NCBI RefSeq assembly: GCF_007990775.1
Contig: NZ_BJXB01000029.1
Coordinates: 1-64,000, forward strand
Length of the DNA: 64,000 nt
Source of the DNA: Deinococcus cellulosilyticus NBRC 106333 = KACC 11606
GTDB taxonomy: Bacteria; Deinococcota; Deinococci; Deinococcales; Deinococcaceae
Direction of reading: 5' to 3'
Shown in pieces: positions 16,996-26,600 of this stretch. Both the position numbers and the translations under genes were made by a program. The notes beneath the pieces were generated by a model that was not told the origin of the DNA, searched no databases, and worked only from the letters and a program-made list of their open reading frames with translations. Within the stretch, counting starts at the first letter, position 1; each line of letters begins with the position of its first letter.

Positions 16996-18750
16996 ATGAC
17001 CCACCGACTCTCCCAGGCCCAATGGAACACCCAGCATCCCATTCAGGACTTTCCAGGCCTGCAATCCCACCACTACGAGCACCCGGATGACCGCCGCCTG
17101 CTCAGCACCGCACGCAACATCAAGGGTTTTGACACGGTGTTCAAGGCCCTTTCGGGAGCCATGTTCGAACGCCAGGGTTACCTGATGGATCTGGCCAACC
17201 ACATCAGGGTGGGTCCGGTCCAGCACCCACAGCTGTACCGGGTGTTCCAGGAAACCGTCAGGGCCCTGGACATTCCTGAGCCTGAGCTCTTCATCAGCAA
17301 CAGACCCGGCATCAATGCCTACGCCACAGGCAGCAACAAGCCTTATGTGGTGTTGCACGCCGATCTTTTGCACGTCATGAGCAGCCGGGAAATCCAGTGG
17401 GTGATTGCTCATGAGCTCGGTCACATCAAAAGCGGGCATGTGCTTTACCAGTCCATGATGCAAGTGCTGACCTCCGGTGCCATCAACCTCATTCCTGGGA
17501 TCGGGATCCTGTTCCAGCAGGGCTTGCAGCAGGCCCTGCTGCTGGGACTCATGCACTGGTCCAGGGTGGCCGAATTCACTGCAGACCGGGCCGCTGCCCT
17601 GGTGACCGGTTCTCCTGAACTGGGCGTCCAGACCCTGCTCAAACTCGCTGGTGGCTGGGTGGACCCGGACCATTTCAACCTGGACGCCTTCATGAAGCAG
17701 GGAGAGGAGTTCAGCAGCATCAGCGACACCTTCAGTGGCAAGGTCTACAACCTGATGTCGGGCGTGCTGGAAATGACCCACCCTTACCCGGTGATCCGTG
17801 CCAAAGCCCTGCAGGAGTGGCACCAGTCCAGCACCTATCAGGGCCTGGTGCGGCAGGAGCATCTTCAGGGCCTCGACCAGCACTACAGGCTCTACCCCCA
17901 TCCAGGTGCCAGGTGTGAAAAGTGCAGTGCTTTTGTGGCTGACCAGCATGCGCAGTGCCCCAACTGCCAGCACCCCAGGACGAGCCAGACCCTCCACATG
18001 TCCTTGCCGGATGAAATCAAGTGCACCTGCCACCGCTGCCAGAAAACCAACAGCCGCTATCAGGTCTACTGCTTTCACTGCGGGGAGAAAATTCAGGACC
18101 ACCTGTTCAAAACCGTCAAACCCCAGGAATCCACCGAAGTCACCCGTGAAGCGGGCAGTGTCACCCCCAGAACCTCAAAAGCCCAGTACAGCACCAGCAA
18201 ACTGACCGGAGGGCTGGGAAACCTGGTGAACCAGTCCCTGAAGGGGAACGAACAAATTCTGCAAGAAGTGGAAACCAATATGGGGATTGGACTGGCCTTC
18301 ACCACTGATCGCATTCTGGTGGTTAAAGCCGGGCTGGTGGCTGCAGGCGGATTTGGGAAAACTGTGCAGCACTCATTCTACTACGATAACATCGAAGAGC
18401 TTCATTTGAAACGCGGTAAACCCATGCCAAAGCCAGGACAGGACCCCAACACCATCAAAGAACTGGTGGTGTTTGCCATTCATCTGAAAAACAAACCTCT
18501 GCCTCAGAACCTTTTTGTGGACCTTCCACTGCTAGAACAATCCAATGTTCTGACCTTGCTCAACGACAATCCCTTTGGCGTGCTGAGAACCTTCCTGAAT
18601 CAATTTCAGTGGAAAACAGCTCCTCAGGCAGAGCAAACACCTGCAACCCCAGAAGCAACACCTGATCTGATGATGCTGTTGCGCATGCTGGACAGCGGAA
18701 AAATCAGCCAGGAGCAATTCACACTGCTTTCCAGCAAACTGCAGGCCTGA
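16996..18750 (+). CDS. M48-family zinc metalloprotease with double zinc ribbon, PH-like and SHOCT-like domains
   Basis: 584 residues with an unusual domain chain. Residues 70-290 form an M48 peptidase: HELGH at 139-143 supplies two zinc ligands and the catalytic Glu, and the EFTADRAAA motif about 50 residues on supplies the third ligand. Between them is a hydrophobic stretch (about 152-180) that may touch the membrane. Two CxxC...CxxC zinc ribbons follow (about 307-324 and 346-363). About 390-545 resembles a bacterial PH-like (YokE-type) domain, and the last 25 residues resemble a SHOCT motif (LDSGKISQEQFTLL). The ribosome site GAAAGG precedes the ATG by 9. It is followed after 21 bases by a HelD-like helicase in the same operon. 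Why a protease is tied to a helicase is unknown; activation by cleavage is one idea. Confidence 0.82.
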   Translation: MTHRLSQAQWNTQHPIQDFPGLQSHHYEHPDDRRLLSTARNIKGFDTVFKALSGAMFERQGYLMDLANHIRVGPVQHPQLYRVFQETVRALDIPEPELFISNRPGINAYATGSNKPYVVLHADLLHVMSSREIQWVIAHELGHIKSGHVLYQSMMQVLTSGAINLIPGIGILFQQGLQQALLLGLMHWSRVAEFTADRAAALVTGSPELGVQTLLKLAGGWVDPDHFNLDAFMKQGEEFSSISDTFSGKVYNLMSGVLEMTHPYPVIRAKALQEWHQSSTYQGLVRQEHLQGLDQHYRLYPHPGARCEKCSAFVADQHAQCPNCQHPRTSQTLHMSLPDEIKCTCHRCQKTNSRYQVYCFHCGEKIQDHLFKTVKPQESTEVTREAGSVTPRTSKAQYSTSKLTGGLGNLVNQSLKGNEQILQEVETNMGIGLAFTTDRILVVKAGLVAAGGFGKTVQHSFYYDNIEELHLKRGKPMPKPGQDPNTIKELVVFAIHLKNKPLPQNLFVDLPLLEQSNVLTLLNDNPFGVLRTFLNQFQWKTAPQAEQTPATPEATPDLMMLLRMLDSGKISQEQFTLLSSKLQA

Positions 18751-18771
18751 ACGGTCAAAGGAGTGATGGTC

Positions 18772-21700
18772 ATGAACCCAGCACAACACCCAGAGTATGA
18801 ACTGGAGAAGAAAGTCCTTCGCCAAACTGCTTTGCTGATCGAAGAGGAAATTGAGCATCACCGCACAGGCCGCATGGAAAGTGGAGGCAACAACTGGACC
18901 AACCGCAACCTGAACCTCAGCATCCGCGAAGAGGCGCTGAAAAGTCTGGAGGACAACCAGTACAAACCTTACTTTGCACGGATGGAATTCACCGACAGCA
19001 CCGGAAAAAGACAGAATTTCTATTTTGGCAGGGCACACATTCGCATGCCTCACATGACGGTGCTCAGCTGGCAGTCCCCTGTGTATTCCCTGTTCATTCA
19101 GGGCAATGCAAAACAACAGAGCTATTATGTTCCTGGGACCAAAAAAAACCATCAGGTGAACCTGCTGCTCCGTCGAAGGTTTGAACTGAACCTGTATCAG
19201 ATCCACTACATGAATGACGAGGTGGATTACCGGCAAACCCATACTGGAACAACCGCCTCAGAAAATTCGTTTTTGATTCGCAAACTTTCACAACGTGGAG
19301 ATCCTGGCTTGCAGGACATCGTGGAAACCATTCAGGTGGATCAAGACCGCATCATTCGGGCAGACTTGAAACTGCCTGTGATTCTTCATGGGGTGGCCGG
19401 AAGTGGAAAAACCTCTGTGGCCTTTCACCGTCTGGCTTATTTGCTCTTCCCCGAGTCGGGTTACAACCTGAAAACTTCAGATGTGCTGGTTCTCGCACCC
19501 AACCGTCGTTTTCTGCATTACGTCCGGGATCTTCTTCCTGCCCTTGGGGTCAAAGGGGTCCAACAGGTGACTTTTTTTGACTGGGCTTTCAGTCAGATTC
19601 GGGAGGACAGGCACGTGCTTTTTGACGCTGCACAGACCGTGGAAGATCCCCACTTTGATTCTTTCCTGCGCGTTCAGAACAGTCCAGAGCAAAACAGGGC
19701 CTGGCGGAGTTCTGCGCTGAAAAACAGTCTGAAATTCAGGAAAGTGCTGGACCGTTATGCCCATCATTTGTACACCCGCATTCAGTTGCCAGACCAGGAC
19801 GTCTCTTTCGAAGAGCAACTTGGTGCACAAGTGGTTCAGGTGGTGTTCTCACCTCATGCTCTGCAAGAAGCATTGCGCACTGCATTTGAAACCCACACAG
19901 GATACGGTGAACGAAGGCAGCAGTTCCTGCAAAACCTGCAAGAAGACTTCATGCAAAAACACATCCAAAAGTTTGGACTGCCCAGGGATGCAGAAGACCG
20001 CGCCTATCTGCAAAGCATGACAGCCAAAATCAACACCCACTTTGGGAGGCTTTACCGCAGGTTCAACCTGGCTGGATTTTACAGGGAATTGTTTGAACTG
20101 GAGACCCTGCAACAGGTGGCTGCAGGCCTCCTCTCGACTGACGAGATGGCGTGCCTTGCAGCAAAAGCCCCTCGAAAATCACGCAAACCGCAAGATGAAG
20201 ACCCTGATCAAGAGGTCACCAGCACGAGCCTGGAAATGGCTGATGTGGCACCCCTCTATGCCCTGTTCAGACGCCTGACCGGTGCTCCAGGTCCCCAGTA
20301 TCGACACATCATTGTGGACGAAGCACAAGACTTCACACCCCTGCAATTTGCGCTGCTCAGGGAACACAACGTTGAAAACTCTTACACCATCGTTGGAGAC
20401 ACCGCACAAAACATCTTCGCCCACCGTGGACTGGACAGCTGGGACACCCTTGAAGAGGTTCTGGGAACCTCGGCCATGCGCGAAAAAATCACCCAGAACT
20501 ACCGGAGCACCAGAGAAATTGTGCTGCTGTGCAACGCAGTGCAACAGGCCGTCCGGGGGAAACAATCCCTTTCTGCAATTCCGGTGGAGCGCTCAGGCCC
20601 AAAACCCGTGTTCCACCAATCTGATCATGAAGATCGACTGCTGCAGGTGATGACAGAAGAACTGTTCCAGCTGGCGGATCGGGGTCGAAAAAACATCGCG
20701 GTGCTGACCCGGGACCAGAAACAGGCAGAAGCCATCAGCAGGTGGCTTGAGCAGCATCACATCCCCAACAACCTGCAACTGGAAAACAATCCCAGGGCTG
20801 CCGACCAGAACCCCGACAGCATCGTGAGTGTGCTGCCTGTGGCGGTCTCCAAGGGCATGGAGTTTGAGGCCGTGATGGTGTATGACGTCAGTGAAGCCAA
20901 CTATTCTTCCCAGAACCCGGTGCTGGGGAAACTGCTGTTTGTGGCGGTGTCCCGCGCGCTCCATGAACTCCACCTTTACTCCGTGGGCCAGGCATCAGAA
21001 CACCTGAAATTGACCCGAGGGGTACGCAAAAACCATTTTCATGACGGCACCAGCCCCAGCAAACCGCTCAGCAAAACCCCACCGCCCCCCCCAGCAAAAG
21101 CAGCATTAAAGAAAAACCCATCACCACAGAGCAGCGTTCATCCCACACAAAAACAGCGCACCTCCTATTTCATTCGCCTGAAATCCCATGCCAGACCTTA
21201 CCAGGACCTGCGCGAACAGGTTCACACCCTCACTGCAGACTTCAATGATGGGGAACTTCAGTACTACCTGCTTCACCGTGCAACATTCCGCGAACTCCTG
21301 GGGGATGATTTTGTTGTGGACATGGATGCAGAATCCAGGGACCTTTCTGGCAAAGTCAGTCGTGAACTGCTTTTTCTTTACCAGCTCGGCAAGCGTTGCA
21401 TTGAATCAGGAACGGTACCCGGGCTCAGAAAGCCTGACAATGTTCCCTCAGACATCTGGCAAGAGTGGCTTTCTTTCCCCTCAGAGTCCCTCAGGCTTCT
21501 GCTCGTCCATGAAGTCATCCGACTGAAAAAGGAACTGTACGCCAACCCAGTCTCCGTCAGCCAGGAAACCCTGGATTTGTTGATGGCGTTTGAACCCAGA
21601 GGCAACCCAGAACCTCAGCTTGACCCTGCGCCTGCTACACAGGACATCCCACAGGTGAAGCCATTCCAGGGTGCCCTCTTTGCGGTCTATCAGTTGCCAA

Positions 21701-22377
21701 AGTTTGAATTGCAACTGACCCGACAGCCAGTCCTTATGTCCTCAGGTGAAATGAAATTCTGGTCGAGCAATCAGCGTTTCCTGAACCATCTTCTGGGTGA
21801 CGGCCTGGTCCAGACGGTCAATCAATTGATTCAACAGTCACCGGAAGGCTCTGGAGGACGCACTGTGGACAGCCTGGTGCGTGATCTGGTGCAACTCGGC
21901 ATCAACAGCCTCAAACATCAGGTGAAACCCGGACACCACCGGCCACAAAACATTCCTGAAGCCCAGTGGGACATGTGGATGAAATACCGTTCGTTGATTT
22001 TGATCTTTGAAACCAACGTCAATGATGCCCAGCACATCATGAGAGAGTTGTACTACAACCGCGATGAGGTGACCGAGAAAACCCTGAAGATCTTGCAGCG
22101 GAACATTCAGAAATTGATTGAACATCCAGAGTGGCCGGTTGTTGTTGCTTCCGAAGAGTTCTTCACCGAGTACCTCAGGCTCAACCCAAAAGCCCGCCAC
22201 AAGAAGCACAAACCTGCAGGCAAACTCCAGGAGATGATCGACCGAAAATACCATCTGGTGTTGATCAAGCATTTCCTGCCAGAAATTTTGCGGTTCAAAG
22301 AGATGGGGACCTCAAGTTTCAACTCTGGACTCATGGTGAACAAAATCTCCTCCATCGCCCGGGGGCTGGGGCTGTGA
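18772..22377 (+). CDS. HelD-like SF1 helicase with duplicated C-terminal extension
   Basis: 1,201 residues. The N-terminus resembles HelD (helicase IV/RNA-polymerase recycling factor): an FYFGRAHI and LSWQSPVYSLF region, then the segment before Walker A (IVETIQVDQDRIIR). SF1 motifs: Walker A GVAGSGKT (about 206-213), IIVDEAQDF (Walker B), VGDTAQNIF, NYRSTREI, and AVSRALHELHLY near 730. Typical HelD proteins end here at 680-780 residues. This one continues about 430 residues through a Pro/Lys linker into a module that occurs twice (about 800-940 and 975-1108; shared pattern NVPSDIWQEW / NIPEAQWDMW and KKELYANPVSV / MRELYYNRDEV). ATG 18772 follows AAAGGAG; a GTG at 18763 lies within that site. 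It may act on RNA polymerase or DNA ends. Confidence 0.83.
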   Translation: MNPAQHPEYELEKKVLRQTALLIEEEIEHHRTGRMESGGNNWTNRNLNLSIREEALKSLEDNQYKPYFARMEFTDSTGKRQNFYFGRAHIRMPHMTVLSWQSPVYSLFIQGNAKQQSYYVPGTKKNHQVNLLLRRRFELNLYQIHYMNDEVDYRQTHTGTTASENSFLIRKLSQRGDPGLQDIVETIQVDQDRIIRADLKLPVILHGVAGSGKTSVAFHRLAYLLFPESGYNLKTSDVLVLAPNRRFLHYVRDLLPALGVKGVQQVTFFDWAFSQIREDRHVLFDAAQTVEDPHFDSFLRVQNSPEQNRAWRSSALKNSLKFRKVLDRYAHHLYTRIQLPDQDVSFEEQLGAQVVQVVFSPHALQEALRTAFETHTGYGERRQQFLQNLQEDFMQKHIQKFGLPRDAEDRAYLQSMTAKINTHFGRLYRRFNLAGFYRELFELETLQQVAAGLLSTDEMACLAAKAPRKSRKPQDEDPDQEVTSTSLEMADVAPLYALFRRLTGAPGPQYRHIIVDEAQDFTPLQFALLREHNVENSYTIVGDTAQNIFAHRGLDSWDTLEEVLGTSAMREKITQNYRSTREIVLLCNAVQQAVRGKQSLSAIPVERSGPKPVFHQSDHEDRLLQVMTEELFQLADRGRKNIAVLTRDQKQAEAISRWLEQHHIPNNLQLENNPRAADQNPDSIVSVLPVAVSKGMEFEAVMVYDVSEANYSSQNPVLGKLLFVAVSRALHELHLYSVGQASEHLKLTRGVRKNHFHDGTSPSKPLSKTPPPPPAKAALKKNPSPQSSVHPTQKQRTSYFIRLKSHARPYQDLREQVHTLTADFNDGELQYYLLHRATFRELLGDDFVVDMDAESRDLSGKVSRELLFLYQLGKRCIESGTVPGLRKPDNVPSDIWQEWLSFPSESLRLLLVHEVIRLKKELYANPVSVSQETLDLLMAFEPRGNPEPQLDPAPATQDIPQVKPFQGALFAVYQLPKFELQLTRQPVLMSSGEMKFWSSNQRFLNHLLGDGLVQTVNQLIQQSPEGSGGRTVDSLVRDLVQLGINSLKHQVKPGHHRPQNIPEAQWDMWMKYRSLILIFETNVNDAQHIMRELYYNRDEVTEKTLKILQRNIQKLIEHPEWPVVVASEEFFTEYLRLNPKARHKKHKPAGKLQEMIDRKYHLVLIKHFLPEILRFKEMGTSSFNSGLMVNKISSIARGLGL

Positions 22378-22450
22378 ATTTGTGTGATCCCCTCTCTGCA
22401 CCTCAAACTGCGTCATTCCCTGTCGCCACATCTCTGTAAGATCAGAACGG

Positions 22451-22456
22451 TAAGAT
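22451..22456 (+). promoter_or_regulatory. -10 box upstream of brxA (leaderless type)
   Basis: TAAGAT is followed by 8 nt and the brxA ATG. No ribosome site precedes brxA. A -35 of consensus type is not present, so this is a moderate prediction of the BREX operon promoter. Confidence 0.45.
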
Positions 22457-22464
22457 AAACTGCA

Positions 22465-23070
22465 ATGACCAGAGAACAGAGCTACCAGTCAATTACCCGG
22501 GGATTTTTGATGCAAGAAACGCTGACTGTGGTGCGTTTGTTGCATGAAGGCAAAAGCTGGGAAACCATCCAGAAGGCCGTGATGGAAGACGACCTGTTTG
22601 AGCAATCCAACCGAACCACCCGCAAAAATTCGTTCAGGGAGATCAGAAGGCGACTGAAAAACATCCCTGAAGCATGGTGGGCGGAAATGCTTGACGCCTC
22701 GCTGGACAACAAAAAAATCATGAATTACCTGATCGTTTTGCAAGACAATCGTCTGATCCGGGAATTCATGCTGGAGGTGGTGAGGGAAAAAATGCTGACT
22801 TTGCAACAGGGGGTCACCCGTCAAGACGTGCGGGGCTTCATGGAGCGCAAACGTCTCGAGTCCGAAGAGGTCAGAGGCTGGACTGAAAGCACGATTGTTC
22901 GGACCTCCCGCAATTTGCTGATGATGGCGGTGAGTGCAGGCGTGCTGGAGAAGTCCGGCGATGAGCACCGCATCACCCCTCCCTACATCAGTGAAAACAT
23001 CAGGAACCTGCTTTTGAAGCATCACATGAGACCGCTGTTGCTGGCTGTGCTGGATCGGAGTGAGGCATGA
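22465..23070 (+). CDS. brxA: BREX protein BrxA (DUF1819)
   Basis: First gene of the BREX (bacteriophage exclusion) operon, 201 residues, the usual BrxA length. BrxA is a small DNA-binding protein with winged-helix folds. The N-terminal pattern (ITRGFLMQETLTVVRLLHEG, then a helix pair ending RRLKNIPEAWW) and the C-terminal TPPYISENIRNLLL fit the family. The central WTESTIVRTSRNLLMMA segment is a likely DNA-contact helix. The stop overlaps brxB in an ATGA. In studied systems BrxA contributes to phage defence with a less clear mechanism than PglX or BrxL. Confidence 0.92.
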   Translation: MTREQSYQSITRGFLMQETLTVVRLLHEGKSWETIQKAVMEDDLFEQSNRTTRKNSFREIRRRLKNIPEAWWAEMLDASLDNKKIMNYLIVLQDNRLIREFMLEVVREKMLTLQQGVTRQDVRGFMERKRLESEEVRGWTESTIVRTSRNLLMMAVSAGVLEKSGDEHRITPPYISENIRNLLLKHHMRPLLLAVLDRSEA

Positions 23071-23642
23071 TCCAGATCAACACCGAAGTCAAAGAGCGGC
23101 TCGAAAAACTTCCAAAGGTGCTCAGCGACCCGCAATTGCTGTCGGGGAAAGGCATTGGCAATGAAATCGGGTTTTACATCTTCGATTATGACCCCGAGGA
23201 CGAACCCACCGTGCAGAGGTATCTGCAGAAAGAACTTCAGAAGAAACTGGATTTCCCTGTGCTCGAAATCCATCTGTACCAGCTGGTGATGGAGTACCTG
23301 CAAAACAATGAGCTTCTCGAAGCCTGTTTTGAACTGGAACAGACCGAGGGCACCCACGCCCTGGAAGATGCCCTGAAAGACGCCCTGCAGATCGATGGAC
23401 TGGCCGAGCTGCTTTTTTCCAGGGTGGAAAGCCACCACCAGATGGTGTTCATCACCGGGGTGGGGGCAGCGTGGCCGATGCTGCGCAGCCACACCGTGCT
23501 GAACAACCTGCACGACAAGCTCGATCAATTGCCCGTGATCATGTTCTTTCCCGGCACCTACACCGGGCAGGAACTGCAACTGTTCTCCACCTTCAAAGAC
23601 GACAACTACTACCGGGCTTTCCGTCTGCTGCCCAGATCCTGA
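23067..23642 (+). CDS. brxB: BREX protein BrxB (DUF1788)
   Basis: 191 residues, matching BrxB length. The DUF1788 features are visible: a GIGNEIGFYIFDYDPEDE segment near 30-47, and VFITGVGAAWPMLRSHTVLNNLH near 125-147, a nucleotide-binding-like pattern shared across the family. It starts within the brxA stop (4-base overlap) and ends 20 bases before brxC, placing it firmly in the operon. BrxB is required for BREX defence in tested systems, with unknown biochemical role. Confidence 0.92.
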   Translation: MIQINTEVKERLEKLPKVLSDPQLLSGKGIGNEIGFYIFDYDPEDEPTVQRYLQKELQKKLDFPVLEIHLYQLVMEYLQNNELLEACFELEQTEGTHALEDALKDALQIDGLAELLFSRVESHHQMVFITGVGAAWPMLRSHTVLNNLHDKLDQLPVIMFFPGTYTGQELQLFSTFKDDNYYRAFRLLPRS

Positions 23643-23662
23643 ATCCAAGGAGACCCCAGAAC

Positions 23663-26600
23663 ATGACCCTTTTGATAGAAGAGCTGTTCACCCGCAACAT
23701 CAACCGCAACATCAATGGCGTGATCAAGGTCGGTCAAAAAGACCAGGAGAACGTCCATCAGGAACTCGATGAGTACGTGATCACCAGTGAACTCAGTGGT
23801 TACTTTCACAAGTTCTTTGACTTCTATGCTGGTTCTTTTTCCCAGCCCACCGACAAGATCGGGATCTGGATCAGTGGTTTCTTTGGGAGCGGCAAATCCC
23901 ACTTTCTGAAGATTCTGTCCTACCTGCTGGAAAACAAAGAGGTGGATGGCAAAAAAGCAGCAGACTTCTTTGATCTGGACAAGGTCAAAGACCCCATTTT
24001 AAAAGCCAACATTGACAAAGTGGCAGGTGCTTCTGGTCATACGGATGTGCTGCTCTTCAACATTGATTCCAAATCGAGTGCCAGCAGCAAAACCGACAAG
24101 GAAGCCATCGTGAAGGTGCTGCAAAAAGTCCTGGACGACCACCTGGGTTACTTTGGCGCGAATCCCGGACTGGCACAATTTGAAAGGCAACTGGATCTGG
24201 ATGGCAAGTATGGGGCTTTCAAGGCCCACTACCAGCAGGTGGCCTCAAAAAGCTGGGAAGACGACCGTCACGCCTTCAAACTGCGTCCTGCCCAGTTCAG
24301 AAAAGCCCTCTCCCTGACGTTGCAGATCAGTGAAGAGGAAGCCAGACAGGCCATTGACAGCATCAGCCCCACCTATTTCATCAGCATTGACACCTTTGCC
24401 AGGGAACTGAAAGCCTATCTGGACCGCAAAGGCAAGAACAGCCGCATCATCTTCATGATCGACGAGGTGGGCCAGTACATCGGGGACAACACCGATTTGA
24501 TGCTGAACCTGCAAACCGTTGCCGAGGACCTGGGCATCCACTGTCCTGGCCGGGCGTGGGTGATGGTGACCAGCCAGGAGGCCATTGACTCCATCACCAA
24601 ACAGAGTGCCATGGCCGGACGGGATTTCAGCAAAATCCAGGGCCGCTTCCGGCACCGGGTGAACCTCAGTTCCAGCAACTCTGACGAGGTGATCAAACTG
24701 CGTCTGCTGGGCAAAACCCCGGAGGCAGAGGCTGCATTAAAAGCCCTTTACGCCGACAAATCCGCCATTTTGAAGAACCAGATCTGGTTCAGTGAGGGCA
24801 CCGCAGACATGCCCACCTACACAGGTGAAACGGCATTTGTGAGTGCCTACCCTTTTGTGCCGTACCAGTTCAAGCTGCTGCAGCACTCCTTCACCCAGAT
24901 CCGCACGATGGGTTCCAGCGGAAAACACCTGGCCAGTGGTGAACGCAGCATGCTGGACGCCTTCCAGGCCGCAGCGCAGCAGGTGGGCAACCAGCCTCTG
25001 GGTGTGCTGGCTCCCTTCCACACCTTCTATGCTGCCGTGGAAGGCTTTCTGGACCACAACATCAAACAGGTCATCGAAGGGGCCAAACAGAACAGCAAAC
25101 TGAAAAGCCTCGATGTGGACCTCTTAAAGACCCTCTTCCTGATCAAGTACGTCAAGGAGATCAAAGGAACGGTCGAGAACCTGACCACCCTGAGCCTGTC
25201 CCACATCGATCAGGTGAGACTCGACCTGAAAAAACAGGTGGAAGCAGCCCTCCTGAGGCTGGAAAAAGAAACCCTGATTTCCCGCAACGGCGAGGAGTAC
25301 AGCTTCCTCACCAACGAAGAGCAGGATGTCGGGCGTGAGATCAAGCAGGTGGATGTGACCAGCGGGGAAATCACCCAGGAACTGCAAAGCATCCTCTGGG
25401 ATTCCATCTTCACCCAGAAACAGATTAAGGTGGACAACCGTCCGGGGTATCCCTTCACCCGCAAAGTGGATGGACTGAACCATGGTCAGGTGGCAGGAGA
25501 CTTCAGCCTGCATGTGATCACCCCGGAATACCTCCAGACCCACCTGCAGACGGATGCCGCAGCCATGCTGCACACCGGAAATGGCAGTGAAGTGCTGGTG
25601 CGTCTGCCAGAACAGGCCGAGTACATTGAAGAAATCCGGGAGTGGTTGAAGACCAACAAGTACATCAAGCAGAAAAACACCTCTGCACTCAGCCCTTCCA
25701 TGCAAACCATCATCAACCAGCGGGCCGAGGCCAACAACCGCCGCAAGGCCCGCATTGAAACCCAATTCAAAAACGCGCTGCAAGAAGCGGCTGTGTTCGC
25801 CTCTGGAAACAAAGTGGCCGTGGGCTCCAGCGACCCCAGAGAAATCCTGATGGCGGGCCTCAGAAGCCTGATCGAGAACACCTACACCAAGTACGGTTAC
25901 GTGCAGAGCCACTACCAGAATGACAGCCAGTTGCAGGGTGCCCTGAATCCACAGACCCAGCAGGATTTGCAGGGTGAGGTGGCGAACGAACAGGCCCGCA
26001 AGGATCTGCTCAATTTCCTCAATCAGGAACACAACAAAGGGGTCAAAACCACCGTCAAAACCGTGCTGGAGCGCTTCAAGGTGCGTCCTTACGGCTGGAG
26101 CGAACTGGACGTGCTCGGGGTGATGCTGGAACTGTGGTGCGACAACAAGATTGAGATGCTGCACCAGATGCAGCCTATGCAGATGCTGCCCGCCCAGAAC
26201 AAGCAGCTGATCACCAACCTTCAACTGAGCAAAAAACAGGACGAATACGTGGTGCGGCCCTCTGAAGTCACCAACCCCTCCCACATCAAGGTGGCCCGTG
26301 AACTGGCCAAAGAAATCTCTGATTTCCCCAACCCCTCCATTGATGCTTCGATCCTCAGAACCCAGTTCCTGACGGTGCTGGGCAACCTGCAAAAATCGCT
26401 GGAGACCTTCAAAACCACGGCAACCGCTGGCAACTATCCCTTTCAGGAAGACATTGTTCGCCTTCTTGAGCGGGTGCATGAGCTGCTCAGCACCCCCAAC
26501 CAGGCCCAATTCTACGCCACCATCGCAGGCATGGAAGAAGCCCTTCTGGATGATCTGGACGTGCTGCACAAGATCCAGACCTTCTTCAAACCTGCCCAGC

